Positions 18,697-27,672 of a stretch of DNA of 64,000 nucleotides are shown in pieces. Below the pieces are notes generated by a model. That model had not been told where the DNA came from, made no database searches, and saw only the letters and a list, made by a program, of their open reading frames with translations. Numbering within the stretch: the first letter of the stretch is position 1; every line of letters begins with the position of its first letter. The translations under genes were made by a program, and so were the position numbers. The DNA is from Bacteroidia bacterium (GTDB taxonomy: Bacteria; Bacteroidota; Bacteroidia; B-17B0; Aurantibacillaceae), in the NCBI GenBank assembly GCA_016787705.1, contig JAEUTP010000018.1, positions 1 to 64,000 of the forward strand. The letters are read 5' to 3'.

Positions 18697-18829
18697 GCCA
18701 CAAATTACTCAAATTTCCTTCTCAATTAAAGCATCTATGATGCAATGATTGCACTAAAAAAGTAGAATTACACTAACAAACATTTTTTTTAAGCAATATT
18801 TACTTTGCGAAATTCTTGTAATTAGTGGC
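18697..18829. repeat. Spacer bounded by 21-nt inverted repeats
   Basis: GCCACAAATTACTCAAATTTC at 18697-18717 pairs with 18809-18829 on the opposite strand at 17 of 21 positions. The 133-bp segment is AT-rich, has no reading frame, and lies between the convergent rlmL-like and comB genes. It resembles a short non-autonomous element or remnant. No target duplication was evident. Confidence 0.5.
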
Positions 18830-18845
18830 TTTCAAATCTGTAGAA

Positions 18846-19553
18846 TTAAGCCTTCACCAAAAATTTTCCCTGCATTACAGGTACAACCGGACACTGATTA
18901 GGAGTTAAGCAATACTTAATATCTCTTTCTAAATTTAAATTTGCCAAACGGTTACGATGTGATGAGTTGGCCAGGTATTGTACAAGATCGTGTTTTGCTA
19001 ATTTATAAAGATCAATGGCTGCTAGAGTTGAATCGCAATTAGTATCAAAACCGTGCTTAAAAATTAATTTATCGGCTACGGCGCCCGCCAGTAAAGTATC
19101 TTCCAGATTAAATTTATTTTTCCATCCTGCGCATAAGAACAAAACATCCTTTTTTTCTTCGTTTAAAAAATCAATAACCGAATCTAAATTTAAAAAACTG
19201 CCTATAATAATTTTGTGTGCTTTTTTTGCGGCATCAATTGCTTGTGTACCATTAGTTGTTGTTATGGCAATGGTCTTTCCTTTTACTTTTGAATTCATAT
19301 AACCAAACGGGCTGTTTCCTAGGTCAAATCCTTCAACAATTTCGCCATTTCGCTCGGCAGCAACCATAAAGCCGTTGTTCTTATATTCCAAAGCCTCTTC
19401 AACAGTGGCTACAGGAATCATTTTTGTAACACCATTATAAAATGCAGTAGTAATGGCAGAAGTGGCTCTCAGCACGTCTATAACCACCACCACCGAGTTT
19501 GGGTTATGAAAGAGCGGGTATGCCTGGGGAGTGAAACAAACTTCGATGTTCAT
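18846..19553 (-). CDS. comB: 2-phosphosulfolactate phosphatase (ComB family)
   Basis: 235 residues. The family signature is clear: VVVIDVLRATSAITTAF, AAERNGEIVEGFDLGNSP and AITTTNGTQAI. ComB hydrolyses 2-phospho-3-sulfolactate in coenzyme M synthesis in archaea; in Bacteroidota, which lack coenzyme M, it may serve sulfolactate or sulfolipid metabolism, so the physiological substrate is uncertain. The gene is convergent with the rlmL-like gene and divergent from gmhA. Confidence 0.87.
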   Translation of the reverse strand: MNIEVCFTPQAYPLFHNPNSVVVVIDVLRATSAITTAFYNGVTKMIPVATVEEALEYKNNGFMVAAERNGEIVEGFDLGNSPFGYMNSKVKGKTIAITTTNGTQAIDAAKKAHKIIIGSFLNLDSVIDFLNEEKKDVLFLCAGWKNKFNLEDTLLAGAVADKLIFKHGFDTNCDSTLAAIDLYKLAKHDLVQYLANSSHRNRLANLNLERDIKYCLTPNQCPVVPVMQGKFLVKA

Positions 19554-19656
19554 CGTTAAAACAGTATTTCTATAACAAACTTAAGGTTTTAAAATTACAA
19601 TTAAAAAATTACGGCTAATTAAGCCAAAATAGCTATAAAAAACATAAATTTAAGGC

Positions 19657-20238
19657 ATGATAAATTTTATAAAATCTAAAATTGAAGGGTCAATTTCTCT
19701 AAAAACCTCTTTATTATCAAATACTGAAATTTTGAATACGGTAAACAACGTGGTTACCGATATTGTTGCCTGTTATAAAAATGGGGGCAAAGTGTTGTGG
19801 TGTGGTAATGGTGGCAGTGCTGCGGATGCACAGCATATGGCAGCTGAACTAAGTGGTAGATTTTATTACGACCGTCCGCCTTTGTTCTCTGAGGCATTGC
19901 ATGTAAATACAAGCTACACAACAGCTGTGGCAAACGATTACAGTTACGATATTATTTATAGTCGCCTTGTAGAAGCCATGGGCAAAAGAGGCGACGTATT
20001 AATAGGCCTTAGTACAAGCGGCAACAGCGGCAATGTTCTTAAAGCAATTGAAAAAGCTAATGCCATGGGCATGACAACCGTTGCTTTTACCGGCGAAACC
20101 GGTGGCAAGATAAAAGGCCTAAGCAAATATCTTGTTAACATTCCAAGTACTGATACGCCAAGGATACAGGAATGCCATATGTTATTAGGCCATACCATTT
20201 GCGAACTGGTTGAAATGAATTTATTTCCGAAAAAATAA
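19657..20238 (+). CDS. gmhA: Sedoheptulose 7-phosphate isomerase (SIS domain)
   Basis: 193 residues, the standard length for GmhA, which converts sedoheptulose 7-phosphate to D-glycero-D-manno-heptose 7-phosphate, the first step of heptose nucleotide synthesis. The sequence has GNGGSAADAQHMAAELSGRF (substrate and zinc site), the SIS-domain LSTSGNSGNVLKAI and the C-terminal QECHMLLGHTICELVE with metal-binding His and Glu. Two later pathway genes, hddC and gmhB, follow after one unrelated gene. Confidence 0.93.
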   Translation: MINFIKSKIEGSISLKTSLLSNTEILNTVNNVVTDIVACYKNGGKVLWCGNGGSAADAQHMAAELSGRFYYDRPPLFSEALHVNTSYTTAVANDYSYDIIYSRLVEAMGKRGDVLIGLSTSGNSGNVLKAIEKANAMGMTTVAFTGETGGKIKGLSKYLVNIPSTDTPRIQECHMLLGHTICELVEMNLFPKK

Positions 20239-20240
20239 AT

Positions 20241-22235
20241 ATGCCCATACGTAAAATAGTTTTCGCTTTATGCTTCATTCTTGTTGCAGTTGCTATTTTA
20301 CCTGCCCAGCTTTCCATAGGAAAAAGAGATAGTATCAATAAAAAGATACGTAGCTCTCACGATACTTTAAAAGTATTAACACTCTGTAAACTATCGCGCG
20401 TAATGGTTAGCAATAGCCCCGACAGCGCTTTAATATTTGCAGATAGTGCCAATAAGATAGCCTTGCGCATCAATTACGAGCGGGGCCTTGCGCAATCGTA
20501 TGCAAATATTGGCGGCGCACAAAATACCATTGGTAAATACGATCTGGCCATAAAGAATTTTATTATGGCCGCCGATCTTTTTGAAAATCAAAAAAACAAA
20601 TATGGACTTTCTAATGTGCTTAATTCTATTGGTAATGCTTACCTGGGGATAAAAAATAATGATAAAGCTTATGAATATTATTTAAAGGCTTACGATATAG
20701 CTAAGCAGGAACCTGTAAACGAGAACATGATAGCTGTTACGTCTTTTGGTATTGGAAGTATTTTGATTGAGCAGCGTAAAAGCAAGGAGGCAATAAACTA
20801 TTTTAGAAAAGCAGAAGCAAGTTTTAGAAAACAAAATATTTTAAATTACGCTGCTATGGCCGTTTCGATGATAGGCGAAACGTATTTTAGGGATTCTAAT
20901 TTTGTGGAAGCAGAAAAAACCTACCAAAGTGTAATTCCGGTTTTTAGAGAAATGCATGATGACTATGCCCTCGCCTCTGCCCTTGCAAACATGGGTGCCA
21001 TTGAACTCGAAAAAAAACACTATGCAATTGCAACAGATTATTATAAAGAAGCGATTGACATAAACTTTAAGCGCAATGCCTATGCCAATATTTTAACCAA
21101 CGCAAAAGCTTTAAGTACTTTAATGGAATTACAGAATAAACCTGCCGAAGCCTTAAAATATTATAAAACCTATACACAATACAACGATTCTGTATTAAAC
21201 ATTGAACGTAATAAAGCGTTTACTGAAGCAGAATCAAAATACGAATCTGAGAAAAAAGAACAGCAACTAAAATTAAAAAATCTTGAATTAGAAAAATCGC
21301 AGATACAATCTTCACAGCGCGGCAAGCTGGTTTATGTTTTTGCCGTTGCTATGCTTATCTTTTTAATTCTTTTATTTTTTGTTTACAAACAATTCAGCGA
21401 AAAGAAAAAAGCAAACGTGCTGCTAACAAATAAAAACGAAGAAATAGAAAAGCAAAAATCAATTATAGAAGAAAAGAATAAAAATATTACCGATAGCATT
21501 AATTATTCAAAACACATTCAGCAGGCCATTATTCCTTCTACCATCAAAGTAAAATCTACTTTAAGCGAATCGCTGATATTTTTCAGGCCAAAAGATATTA
21601 TAAGCGGTGATTTTTATTTTGTTGAGAAGATCGGTAGTTCCATCTACATTGCTGTTATTGATTGCACAGGTCATGGTGTGCCTGGTGCTTTATTAAGTGT
21701 ATTCGCCTACTCTAATATTAAAAATATTATATCTACCGGAAACTACTCTACAAATCCGGCAGGTATTTTATCCGAACTTTGTAAACAATTTAAATCCAAT
21801 TTACAATCAAACGCTATTAAAATTAATGATGGTGTAGATATGAGCATTTGCATTCTAAATACCAATACACAGAAATTATACTATTCAGGCGCTAAAAATA
21901 ATATGATCCAGATCAATAAAGAGGGTTTAAAAGAATATAATGCAAACCGCTGGGGCGTGAGCGGATCGAACGAAGAAGCGCATACCGTATTTACCAATTA
22001 CGAGTTGCTGGCTAAACCTGGCGAAAAATATTTTTTATTTACTGATGGCTTTGCCGACCAGTTTGGTGGACCAAAAGGAAAAAAATTTAAATTAAAACAG
22101 TTGGAAGAATTATTACTAAGAACACACGATATGCCGTTTGAACAGCAAAGCTTTACCTTAAGCGAAACCTTTGTAAACTGGAAAGGCAATTTAGAGCAGA
22201 TAGATGATGTAACTATAATTGGTTTTGGAATTTGA
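20241..22235 (+). CDS. TPR-containing membrane SpoIIE-type (PP2C) phosphatase
   Basis: 664 residues. An N-terminal signal peptide/anchor (residues 1-25) precedes about six TPR motifs (roughly 60-320), a coiled-coil-like KESEKKEQQLKLKNLELEK stretch, one membrane helix (about 355-378), a second coiled coil and a SpoIIE/PP2C phosphatase domain (about 430-664) with SGDFYFVEK, DCTGHGVPGA and DDVTIIGFG, which hold metal-binding Asp residues. This is the architecture of sensor phosphatases that dephosphorylate anti-sigma-factor antagonists or similar proteins. It lies 2 bp after gmhA and overlaps hddC by 4 bp, so it appears embedded in the heptose cluster. Target unknown. Confidence 0.85.
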   Translation: MPIRKIVFALCFILVAVAILPAQLSIGKRDSINKKIRSSHDTLKVLTLCKLSRVMVSNSPDSALIFADSANKIALRINYERGLAQSYANIGGAQNTIGKYDLAIKNFIMAADLFENQKNKYGLSNVLNSIGNAYLGIKNNDKAYEYYLKAYDIAKQEPVNENMIAVTSFGIGSILIEQRKSKEAINYFRKAEASFRKQNILNYAAMAVSMIGETYFRDSNFVEAEKTYQSVIPVFREMHDDYALASALANMGAIELEKKHYAIATDYYKEAIDINFKRNAYANILTNAKALSTLMELQNKPAEALKYYKTYTQYNDSVLNIERNKAFTEAESKYESEKKEQQLKLKNLELEKSQIQSSQRGKLVYVFAVAMLIFLILLFFVYKQFSEKKKANVLLTNKNEEIEKQKSIIEEKNKNITDSINYSKHIQQAIIPSTIKVKSTLSESLIFFRPKDIISGDFYFVEKIGSSIYIAVIDCTGHGVPGALLSVFAYSNIKNIISTGNYSTNPAGILSELCKQFKSNLQSNAIKINDGVDMSICILNTNTQKLYYSGAKNNMIQINKEGLKEYNANRWGVSGSNEEAHTVFTNYELLAKPGEKYFLFTDGFADQFGGPKGKKFKLKQLEELLLRTHDMPFEQQSFTLSETFVNWKGNLEQIDDVTIIGFGI

Positions 22236-22948
22236 TGATTACAACCGCCATTATATTAGCCGGAGGCTTTGGAACACGTTTGCAAAGTGTAGTGAGTGAT
22301 TTGCCTAAACCAATGGCTCCTGTTAATGATCAACCTTTTTTAAATTATCAGCTTAATTACCTAAAACATTACGGTATAAAAAAAGTAATTCTTTCGTTAG
22401 GTTATTTACCCGAAAAAATAAAAGACTTTTATGGTTATAATTTTAACGGCATTGAAATTGAGTATGTAATTGAAAAAGATCCTTTGGGCACCGGTGGCGG
22501 TATTCGTTTAGCTTTAGAAAAATGTACTGCAGAAAAAGTATTTGTTTTAAATGGCGATTCTTTTTTTGATGTTGAGCTGAATAAGTTTTACAAATTGCAT
22601 ACAACAAATAATTCCGAAATATCTTTAGCGCTTCGTAAAGTTAATAATGCTGCGCGCTATGGTACTATTGAAAAAGATAAAAACAGCAGGATCATCTCAT
22701 TTATAGAAAAAAAGGGGGTTGAAAAAGAAGGACTTATTAATGGAGGCGTTTATATTTTAGATAAAAAAATATATTCAACCTTAACACCGGCAAATAAAAA
22801 CTTTTCTATAGAAAAAGATTTTTTTGAAAAACAATTGCAAGTCATTCAAATAAAAGGATATGAATTTGAAGGATATTTTATAGATATTGGCATACCCGAA
22901 GATTACGCAAAAGCACAGCATGACTTTAAAGGATTTAAATATAACTAA
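22232..22948 (+). CDS. hddC: D-glycero-D-manno-heptose 1-phosphate guanylyltransferase-like nucleotidyltransferase
   Basis: 238 residues. The NTP-transferase signature LAGGFGTRL with PKPMAPVNDQPFL at the N-terminus, LNGDSFFDVE (catalytic Asp) and the C-terminal IDIGIPEDYAKA are typical of HddC. HddC makes GDP-heptose for surface glycans or S-layers. Pairing with gmhA and gmhB supports this over mannose-1-phosphate guanylyltransferase. It overlaps the phosphatase gene by 4 bp. Confidence 0.85.
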   Translation: MMITTAIILAGGFGTRLQSVVSDLPKPMAPVNDQPFLNYQLNYLKHYGIKKVILSLGYLPEKIKDFYGYNFNGIEIEYVIEKDPLGTGGGIRLALEKCTAEKVFVLNGDSFFDVELNKFYKLHTTNNSEISLALRKVNNAARYGTIEKDKNSRIISFIEKKGVEKEGLINGGVYILDKKIYSTLTPANKNFSIEKDFFEKQLQVIQIKGYEFEGYFIDIGIPEDYAKAQHDFKGFKYN

Positions 22949-23465
22949 GAATTGGACCTTGTTTTTAGACAGGGATGGCGTTATCAATAAAAAGCTGGAT
23001 AACGACTATGTGAAGCATTGGATAGAATTTGAATTTTTAGAAGGTGTATTCGAAGCTTTAAAAAAATTAGATAGTTTTTTTGGAAAAATTGTTGTAGTTA
23101 CCAATCAACAGGGTATAGGTAAAGGGTTATACAGAACAGAAGATCTTGAACTGATCCATAAAAATATGTTATACGAAATAACTTATTTAGGTGGACGCAT
23201 AGATAAAGTGTATTTTTCTCCATATTTAAATTCATTAAATCATCCAACCCGAAAACCCGGAATTGGTATGGCCATACAAGCACAAAAAGATTTTCCGGAA
23301 ATTGATTTTTCAAAAAGCATTATTGTTGGAGATAGCTTAAGTGATATGGAATTTGGAAGAAATGCAGGCATGAAAACAGTTTTTATTTCAGAAGAAAAAA
23401 AGATGGATGAACGCATTGATATGCAATTTAGTTCGTTAAGCGAATTTGTAAATAATTTATATTGA
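22920..23465 (+). CDS. gmhB: D-glycero-D-manno-heptose 1,7-bisphosphate 7-phosphatase (HAD)
   Basis: 181 residues from the ATG at 22920; a longer frame from 22887 overlaps hddC more and adds 11 residues. The HAD motifs are FLDRDGVINKK (nucleophile Asp), VVTNQQGIGKG, a zinc-loop-like RKPGIGMA and IVGDSLSDMEFG. This enzyme removes the 7-phosphate in heptose nucleotide synthesis. A GT2 gene begins at its stop. The heptose 7-phosphate kinase (HddA/HldE) is not in the window. Confidence 0.85.
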   Translation: MTLKDLNITKNWTLFLDRDGVINKKLDNDYVKHWIEFEFLEGVFEALKKLDSFFGKIVVVTNQQGIGKGLYRTEDLELIHKNMLYEITYLGGRIDKVYFSPYLNSLNHPTRKPGIGMAIQAQKDFPEIDFSKSIIVGDSLSDMEFGRNAGMKTVFISEEKKMDERIDMQFSSLSEFVNNLY

Positions 23466-24205
23466 AGATCTCTATCATAACCATTACTTACAATTCTGCT
23501 GCTACTATTGAGCAAACGATCAACTCTGTTTTAAAACAAGACTATAAAAACATTGAGTACATTATTGTTGATGGTGGATCTACTGATAATACATTACAGA
23601 TCATTGAAAAATATAAAACCAGGATCTCTAAATTCATTTCCGAAAAAGATAATGGTTTGTACGATGCGCTTAATAAAGGTTTAGCTTTAGCTACTGGAGA
23701 TTTTATTGGCATATTACACTCTGATGATTTTTATATTGACAACACTATTCTTGAAAAATACGCAAACACCTTTATTAAAAATAATTCAGATGCCGTTTAC
23801 AGCGACCTGTTTTACGTAAATAAAGATGATACAAACAAAGTTATTCGTAAATGGAAAAGTGGTAACCATAAACCTAATTCATTTTTACATGGCTGGATGC
23901 CGCCACACCCTACCTTTTTTGTAAAACGAAGTCTTTACGAAAAATACGGAAAATTTAATCTTGATTTTAAACACTCAGCAGATTATGAATTAATGCTTCG
24001 TTTTATTCATAAGCACAAAATAAAATTAACTTATCTTAAAGAATTTACCATTAAAATGCGCGTAGGTGGCCAAAGCAATGCCTCTGTCCAAAATAGGTTA
24101 AACGCCAACTTAGAAGACCGTAAAGCCTGGAAAGTAAACGGCCTGAAGCCCAGGTTCTACACCTCTTACCTTAAGCCATTTAGAAAGATCCTACAATTTT
24201 TTTAA
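23462..24205 (+). CDS. Glycosyltransferase family 2
   Basis: 247 residues from a TTG overlapping the gmhB stop (TTGA); it starts exactly at MKISIITITYNSAATIEQTI, the usual first strand of GT2 enzymes, so the TTG is probably real. The family features DGGSTDNT, the metal-binding LHSDDFYID and HPTFFVKRSLYEKYG are present. It likely adds a sugar to a surface polysaccharide; the donor may be a heptose nucleotide from this cluster but that is inference. Confidence 0.88.
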   Translation: MKISIITITYNSAATIEQTINSVLKQDYKNIEYIIVDGGSTDNTLQIIEKYKTRISKFISEKDNGLYDALNKGLALATGDFIGILHSDDFYIDNTILEKYANTFIKNNSDAVYSDLFYVNKDDTNKVIRKWKSGNHKPNSFLHGWMPPHPTFFVKRSLYEKYGKFNLDFKHSADYELMLRFIHKHKIKLTYLKEFTIKMRVGGQSNASVQNRLNANLEDRKAWKVNGLKPRFYTSYLKPFRKILQFF

Positions 24206-24273
24206 TATAGCATAAACTGACATTTGATTTATAGATTTATTTTTATATATTAGTATAATCTAAACTTTATCAA

Positions 24274-26940
24274 ATGAAAAAAATCTACCCTGTAATTATT
24301 GTACTGGTTATTTTATTATCTAATAACATATTTGGCCAATGTTCTTTATACCCTGTTTCATTAGCTTCAAAGATCAATAACAGTTCTTTGATCGTTGAAG
24401 GAAAAGTAATTTCGCAAAAATCATATTGGAATGCAGAAAGAAATTACATTCGTACTTCTAACGTTATTAATGTAACACAGGTTATTAAAGGTAATCTCAA
24501 TTTTTCTTTTATTGAAGTAATAACTGAAGGTGGAGAAGTTGATATGAATAAGCAGGTAGTTGATCCTTCGCTTCAATTGACAATAAATGATGAAGGTATC
24601 TTTACATTAAATTCTATCAATTACCCCTCTCAATTTGGTTACCCTGTATACCAGGTATATTCTGACCAACAGGGCTTTTACAAATTCAATACAAAAGAAA
24701 ATACAGCTATTGTGCCTTTTAAAACTTATGCAGATATTAATAATGTTTATAAAGAATTTGAAATGCTTTTAGGAATTGATCTGCCGGCATATGTAAATCC
24801 AAATTCAAATAAATTTTCATCTCCAAGTTCTATAGCTGCTATTAGTGGAATTTCTCCATTAATTATTACCGCGGGTACAGCCAGCGTTTTAACTATTACG
24901 GGCACAGGGTTTGGCTCAACACAAGGTTCATCTATTGTAGAATTTAGAAATGCAGATGATGGTGGCGCAACTTTTATTCAACCGCATTCTTCACAATATG
25001 TTTCGTGGAGTAGCACACAGATACAGGTGATTGTACCAACGCGATCATCAACATTAACAGGTAATGGTACTGCGGGTACAGGCCAGGTTAGAGTAACCGT
25101 TGGTTCATCTACTTTAAGCGCGCAAACACTTACTGTTGATTATGGTGAATTAAATGTATTAATTACAAATACACTTGCTGCACAACAGGTTTTTAATACC
25201 CGCCACGTTGATCTTAATAACCAAAATGGCATAACCTGGCAAATGTATACAGGTTTTAATTCTAATGCGGCAGCCAAAACTTCTTTTTTAAGCGCCTTTA
25301 ATACCTGGCGTTGTAATACAAATATTAATTGGTTAATTGGCACCGCTGTTTCTACTAACACTATTGCTTCGGATGGTGTTAATGTTATTCGATTTGATAT
25401 AGGAAGTGAATTGCCTGCTGGGGTTTTAGGCCGCTGTACAAGCTATTTCAGCGCCTGTAGTTTAGGGCCAAACATTTATGTTTATGTTTCTGAATTGGAT
25501 ATTTGTTTTGATGATGCAACTAACTGGAATTTTGGTCCGGCACTTGCCACTGGTGCTCAGTTTGATTTTGAGTCGGTTGCCGTTCACGAATTAGGACATG
25601 GACATCAACTCTCTCATGTAATAAACAACAACGATGTAATGCATTACGCTATTGGCCCTGCAACAAATAAACGTACTTTAATTTCTGCAAATATTGCCGC
25701 CGGTAATGATGTAATGTCTAGAAATACATCAGCAGGTATTTGCGGCAAAGGTAATATGGTGCCAATTGCTGCCAGTGTTTGCTCGGTAACAGCGCCAACT
25801 TCTACCTTTAATCTAACAACTCCTGTTTGTATTGGACAAGTTGTTGCTTTAACAAGTAACGCAACAGGTGGGCCTACTAACTTTAGCTGGACAGCCACAG
25901 GTGGAAGTACTTCTACATCTACTTTACAAAATACAACAACCAGTTATGCATCGCCGGGAACTTACTCTGTAACTTTATTGGTAACAAATGGAATGGGCTC
26001 TTCAACATTAACAAAAACAATTTCTGTTTTAGCAATTCCAAGTGTTGTTGTTACCTCATCTAACATTTGTTCGGGCGGCTCGGCAAATATGTCGGCAACA
26101 GGCGCTAGCTCTTACACATGGAACCCAGGCGGACTTACAGGTGCCAATCAAACATTAAGCCCTGCAACTACGCAAGTATATACAGTTATAGGAAGTAATG
26201 GGACCTGCACAAACAGTTCAACAGGATCCATAAATGTTACCACAACACCAACAGTTGCGGTGTCAAATGCAAGTACCTGTGCCGGCACACCGGTTGCTGT
26301 TACTGCAAGTGGTGCAACTAATTACACCTTTAATCCCGGCGCTTTAACCGGTGCTACTCAAAACTTAAATCCTGCTAATACAACAACCTATACTGTTACA
26401 GGAGCTAACGGTTCGTGTACTAACGCAAAAAGCTTTACTTTAACGGTTGTGTCTAATCCAACAGTTGGCGCCTCGGCTACTGCTACCTTAATTTGCGCGA
26501 GTGCACAAACTACAACATTAAACGGAACAGGTGCTACAAGCTATGTTTGGAATCCAGGAAATATTTCCGGTAATAATATTACTACCACGCTTACATCTTC
26601 TACAACGTTTACTGTTACAGGAACAATAAACGGTTGTTCAAATACTGCAACTGTTGCCATTTCAGTTTCGCCTTGTACTGGTATTGCAACAGCTAACGGG
26701 GCCGGTAATTTTAAAATATATCCAAATCCATCGCAAGGCATAGTAACATTAAATTTTGGCGAAACATTTAGCGGACGTTTGAACTTATTTAATGCTTTGG
26801 GCCAGTTATTGGGTGAACAAAAAATAAATGAGATAGAAAAAACAGAACTTAATTTAAGCTCCTATCCTAAAGGTGTTTATCTTATTAAATTAATGCCTGA
26901 TAATGGCAAAGAAAGATCTGTAAGAATTGTTAGAGATTAA
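24274..26940 (+). CDS. Secreted metzincin-like metalloprotease with IPT and Ig-like repeats, T9SS type A signal
   Basis: 888 residues. Signal peptide at residues 1-21. An IPT/TIG-like domain lies around 190-290 (ISGISPLIITAGT, ITGTGFGSTQ). The protease core has HELGHGHQLSH (zinc ligands H438, H442, H448 and catalytic E439) and NDVMHY, a plausible Met-turn, as in metzincins, although the Gly of HExxHxxGxxH is Gln. A PKD domain and three Ig-like repeats (the LTGANQTLSP/LTGATQNLNP pattern) follow. The last 80 residues (IYPNPSQGIVTLNF, YPKGVYLIKL) are a type A sorting domain of type IX secretion. An extracellular protease or adhesin is expected. A bidirectional terminator follows. Confidence 0.87.
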   Translation: MKKIYPVIIVLVILLSNNIFGQCSLYPVSLASKINNSSLIVEGKVISQKSYWNAERNYIRTSNVINVTQVIKGNLNFSFIEVITEGGEVDMNKQVVDPSLQLTINDEGIFTLNSINYPSQFGYPVYQVYSDQQGFYKFNTKENTAIVPFKTYADINNVYKEFEMLLGIDLPAYVNPNSNKFSSPSSIAAISGISPLIITAGTASVLTITGTGFGSTQGSSIVEFRNADDGGATFIQPHSSQYVSWSSTQIQVIVPTRSSTLTGNGTAGTGQVRVTVGSSTLSAQTLTVDYGELNVLITNTLAAQQVFNTRHVDLNNQNGITWQMYTGFNSNAAAKTSFLSAFNTWRCNTNINWLIGTAVSTNTIASDGVNVIRFDIGSELPAGVLGRCTSYFSACSLGPNIYVYVSELDICFDDATNWNFGPALATGAQFDFESVAVHELGHGHQLSHVINNNDVMHYAIGPATNKRTLISANIAAGNDVMSRNTSAGICGKGNMVPIAASVCSVTAPTSTFNLTTPVCIGQVVALTSNATGGPTNFSWTATGGSTSTSTLQNTTTSYASPGTYSVTLLVTNGMGSSTLTKTISVLAIPSVVVTSSNICSGGSANMSATGASSYTWNPGGLTGANQTLSPATTQVYTVIGSNGTCTNSSTGSINVTTTPTVAVSNASTCAGTPVAVTASGATNYTFNPGALTGATQNLNPANTTTYTVTGANGSCTNAKSFTLTVVSNPTVGASATATLICASAQTTTLNGTGATSYVWNPGNISGNNITTTLTSSTTFTVTGTINGCSNTATVAISVSPCTGIATANGAGNFKIYPNPSQGIVTLNFGETFSGRLNLFNALGQLLGEQKINEIEKTELNLSSYPKGVYLIKLMPDNGKERSVRIVRD

Positions 26941-26955
26941 AAATTATATGTAAAT

Positions 26956-26987
26956 AAAAAAGGAGCGATATGTATCGCTCCTTTTTT
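26956..26987. terminator. Bidirectional terminator between convergent genes
   Basis: A 15-bp perfect stem (AAAAAAGGAGCGATA / TATCGCTCCTTTTTT) with a 2-nt loop and T runs on both strands. It can end both the metalloprotease gene and the acetyltransferase gene, whose stop codon lies within its right arm. Confidence 0.88.
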
Positions 26988-27456
26988 ATTTTAAGATCAT
27001 ATCATACCTGTCAAGATTTTTACCGTAGCCTTCTCTTGTAATCTTTTTCACAGTAAAACCCATTTTTTCAAAAAAAGAAAATGTATGCTGTGAAGTATCT
27101 AATGAAATTATGCTTTCGGGATAGTGTTGTTTGATCTCTTCTAAACGATACAACAAAAACTCTTTGCCAATACCTTTTTTATGATACGAATTTTCAACCA
27201 TGCCCCAGGTTATTTTAGCATCTGTTTCGTTGGTTAAATAAAAACCACCGCAAGCAACAACCATAGAGTTTTTTTCGACCACGTAAAAATGTTCGGCATG
27301 ATTATTCTCATAGGCGATCTCATTTTTATCTTTTGAATCAAGCCAATTCTCTAATAAAGGAAATTCTTCGGGTGCAAAATACAAAGGCATATTGCTTTTA
27401 AAAATGGCAATACAAGCGCTTCTATCTGAAGCTCTATATTCGCGAATCAACAACAT
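26986..27456 (-). CDS. GNAT family acetyltransferase
   Basis: 156 residues from the ATG at 27456 (MLLIREYRASDRSAC); a longer frame needs a TTG 13 codons upstream and is less likely. GNAT features are the N-terminal REYRASD strand, the ENSYHKKGIGKEFLLYRLEE acetyl-CoA-binding loop and FSFFEKMGF. The substrate is unknown. It is a single-gene unit convergent with the protease gene. Confidence 0.85.
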   Translation of the reverse strand: MLLIREYRASDRSACIAIFKSNMPLYFAPEEFPLLENWLDSKDKNEIAYENNHAEHFYVVEKNSMVVACGGFYLTNETDAKITWGMVENSYHKKGIGKEFLLYRLEEIKQHYPESIISLDTSQHTFSFFEKMGFTVKKITREGYGKNLDRYDMILK

Positions 27457-27633
27457 TTCGTTTGCACTAACAACTATTTTTACTCTTGTAGTCAATATTA
27501 CGATTTTTATTTGATGATTACCCTTTTGTCAATTGATACTTAGTTATTTTTTTTAAGGCATCGGTTAAATTAATCTTGCCTTCAATATATCATGGTTTTA
27601 ATTTTTTAATTAATAATAAAACTGAAAGTTAAT

Positions 27634-27667
27634 AAAAAACCCTTTCATGTTTATGAAAGGGTTTTTT
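27634..27667 (-). terminator. Rho-independent terminator of the efflux operon
   Basis: Stem AAAAAACCCTTTCAT (27634-27648) / ATGAAAGGGTTTTTT (27653-27667), perfectly paired with a 4-nt loop. It lies 6 bp after the stop of the RND gene on the minus strand. Confidence 0.88.
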
Positions 27668-27672
27668 GAGAT

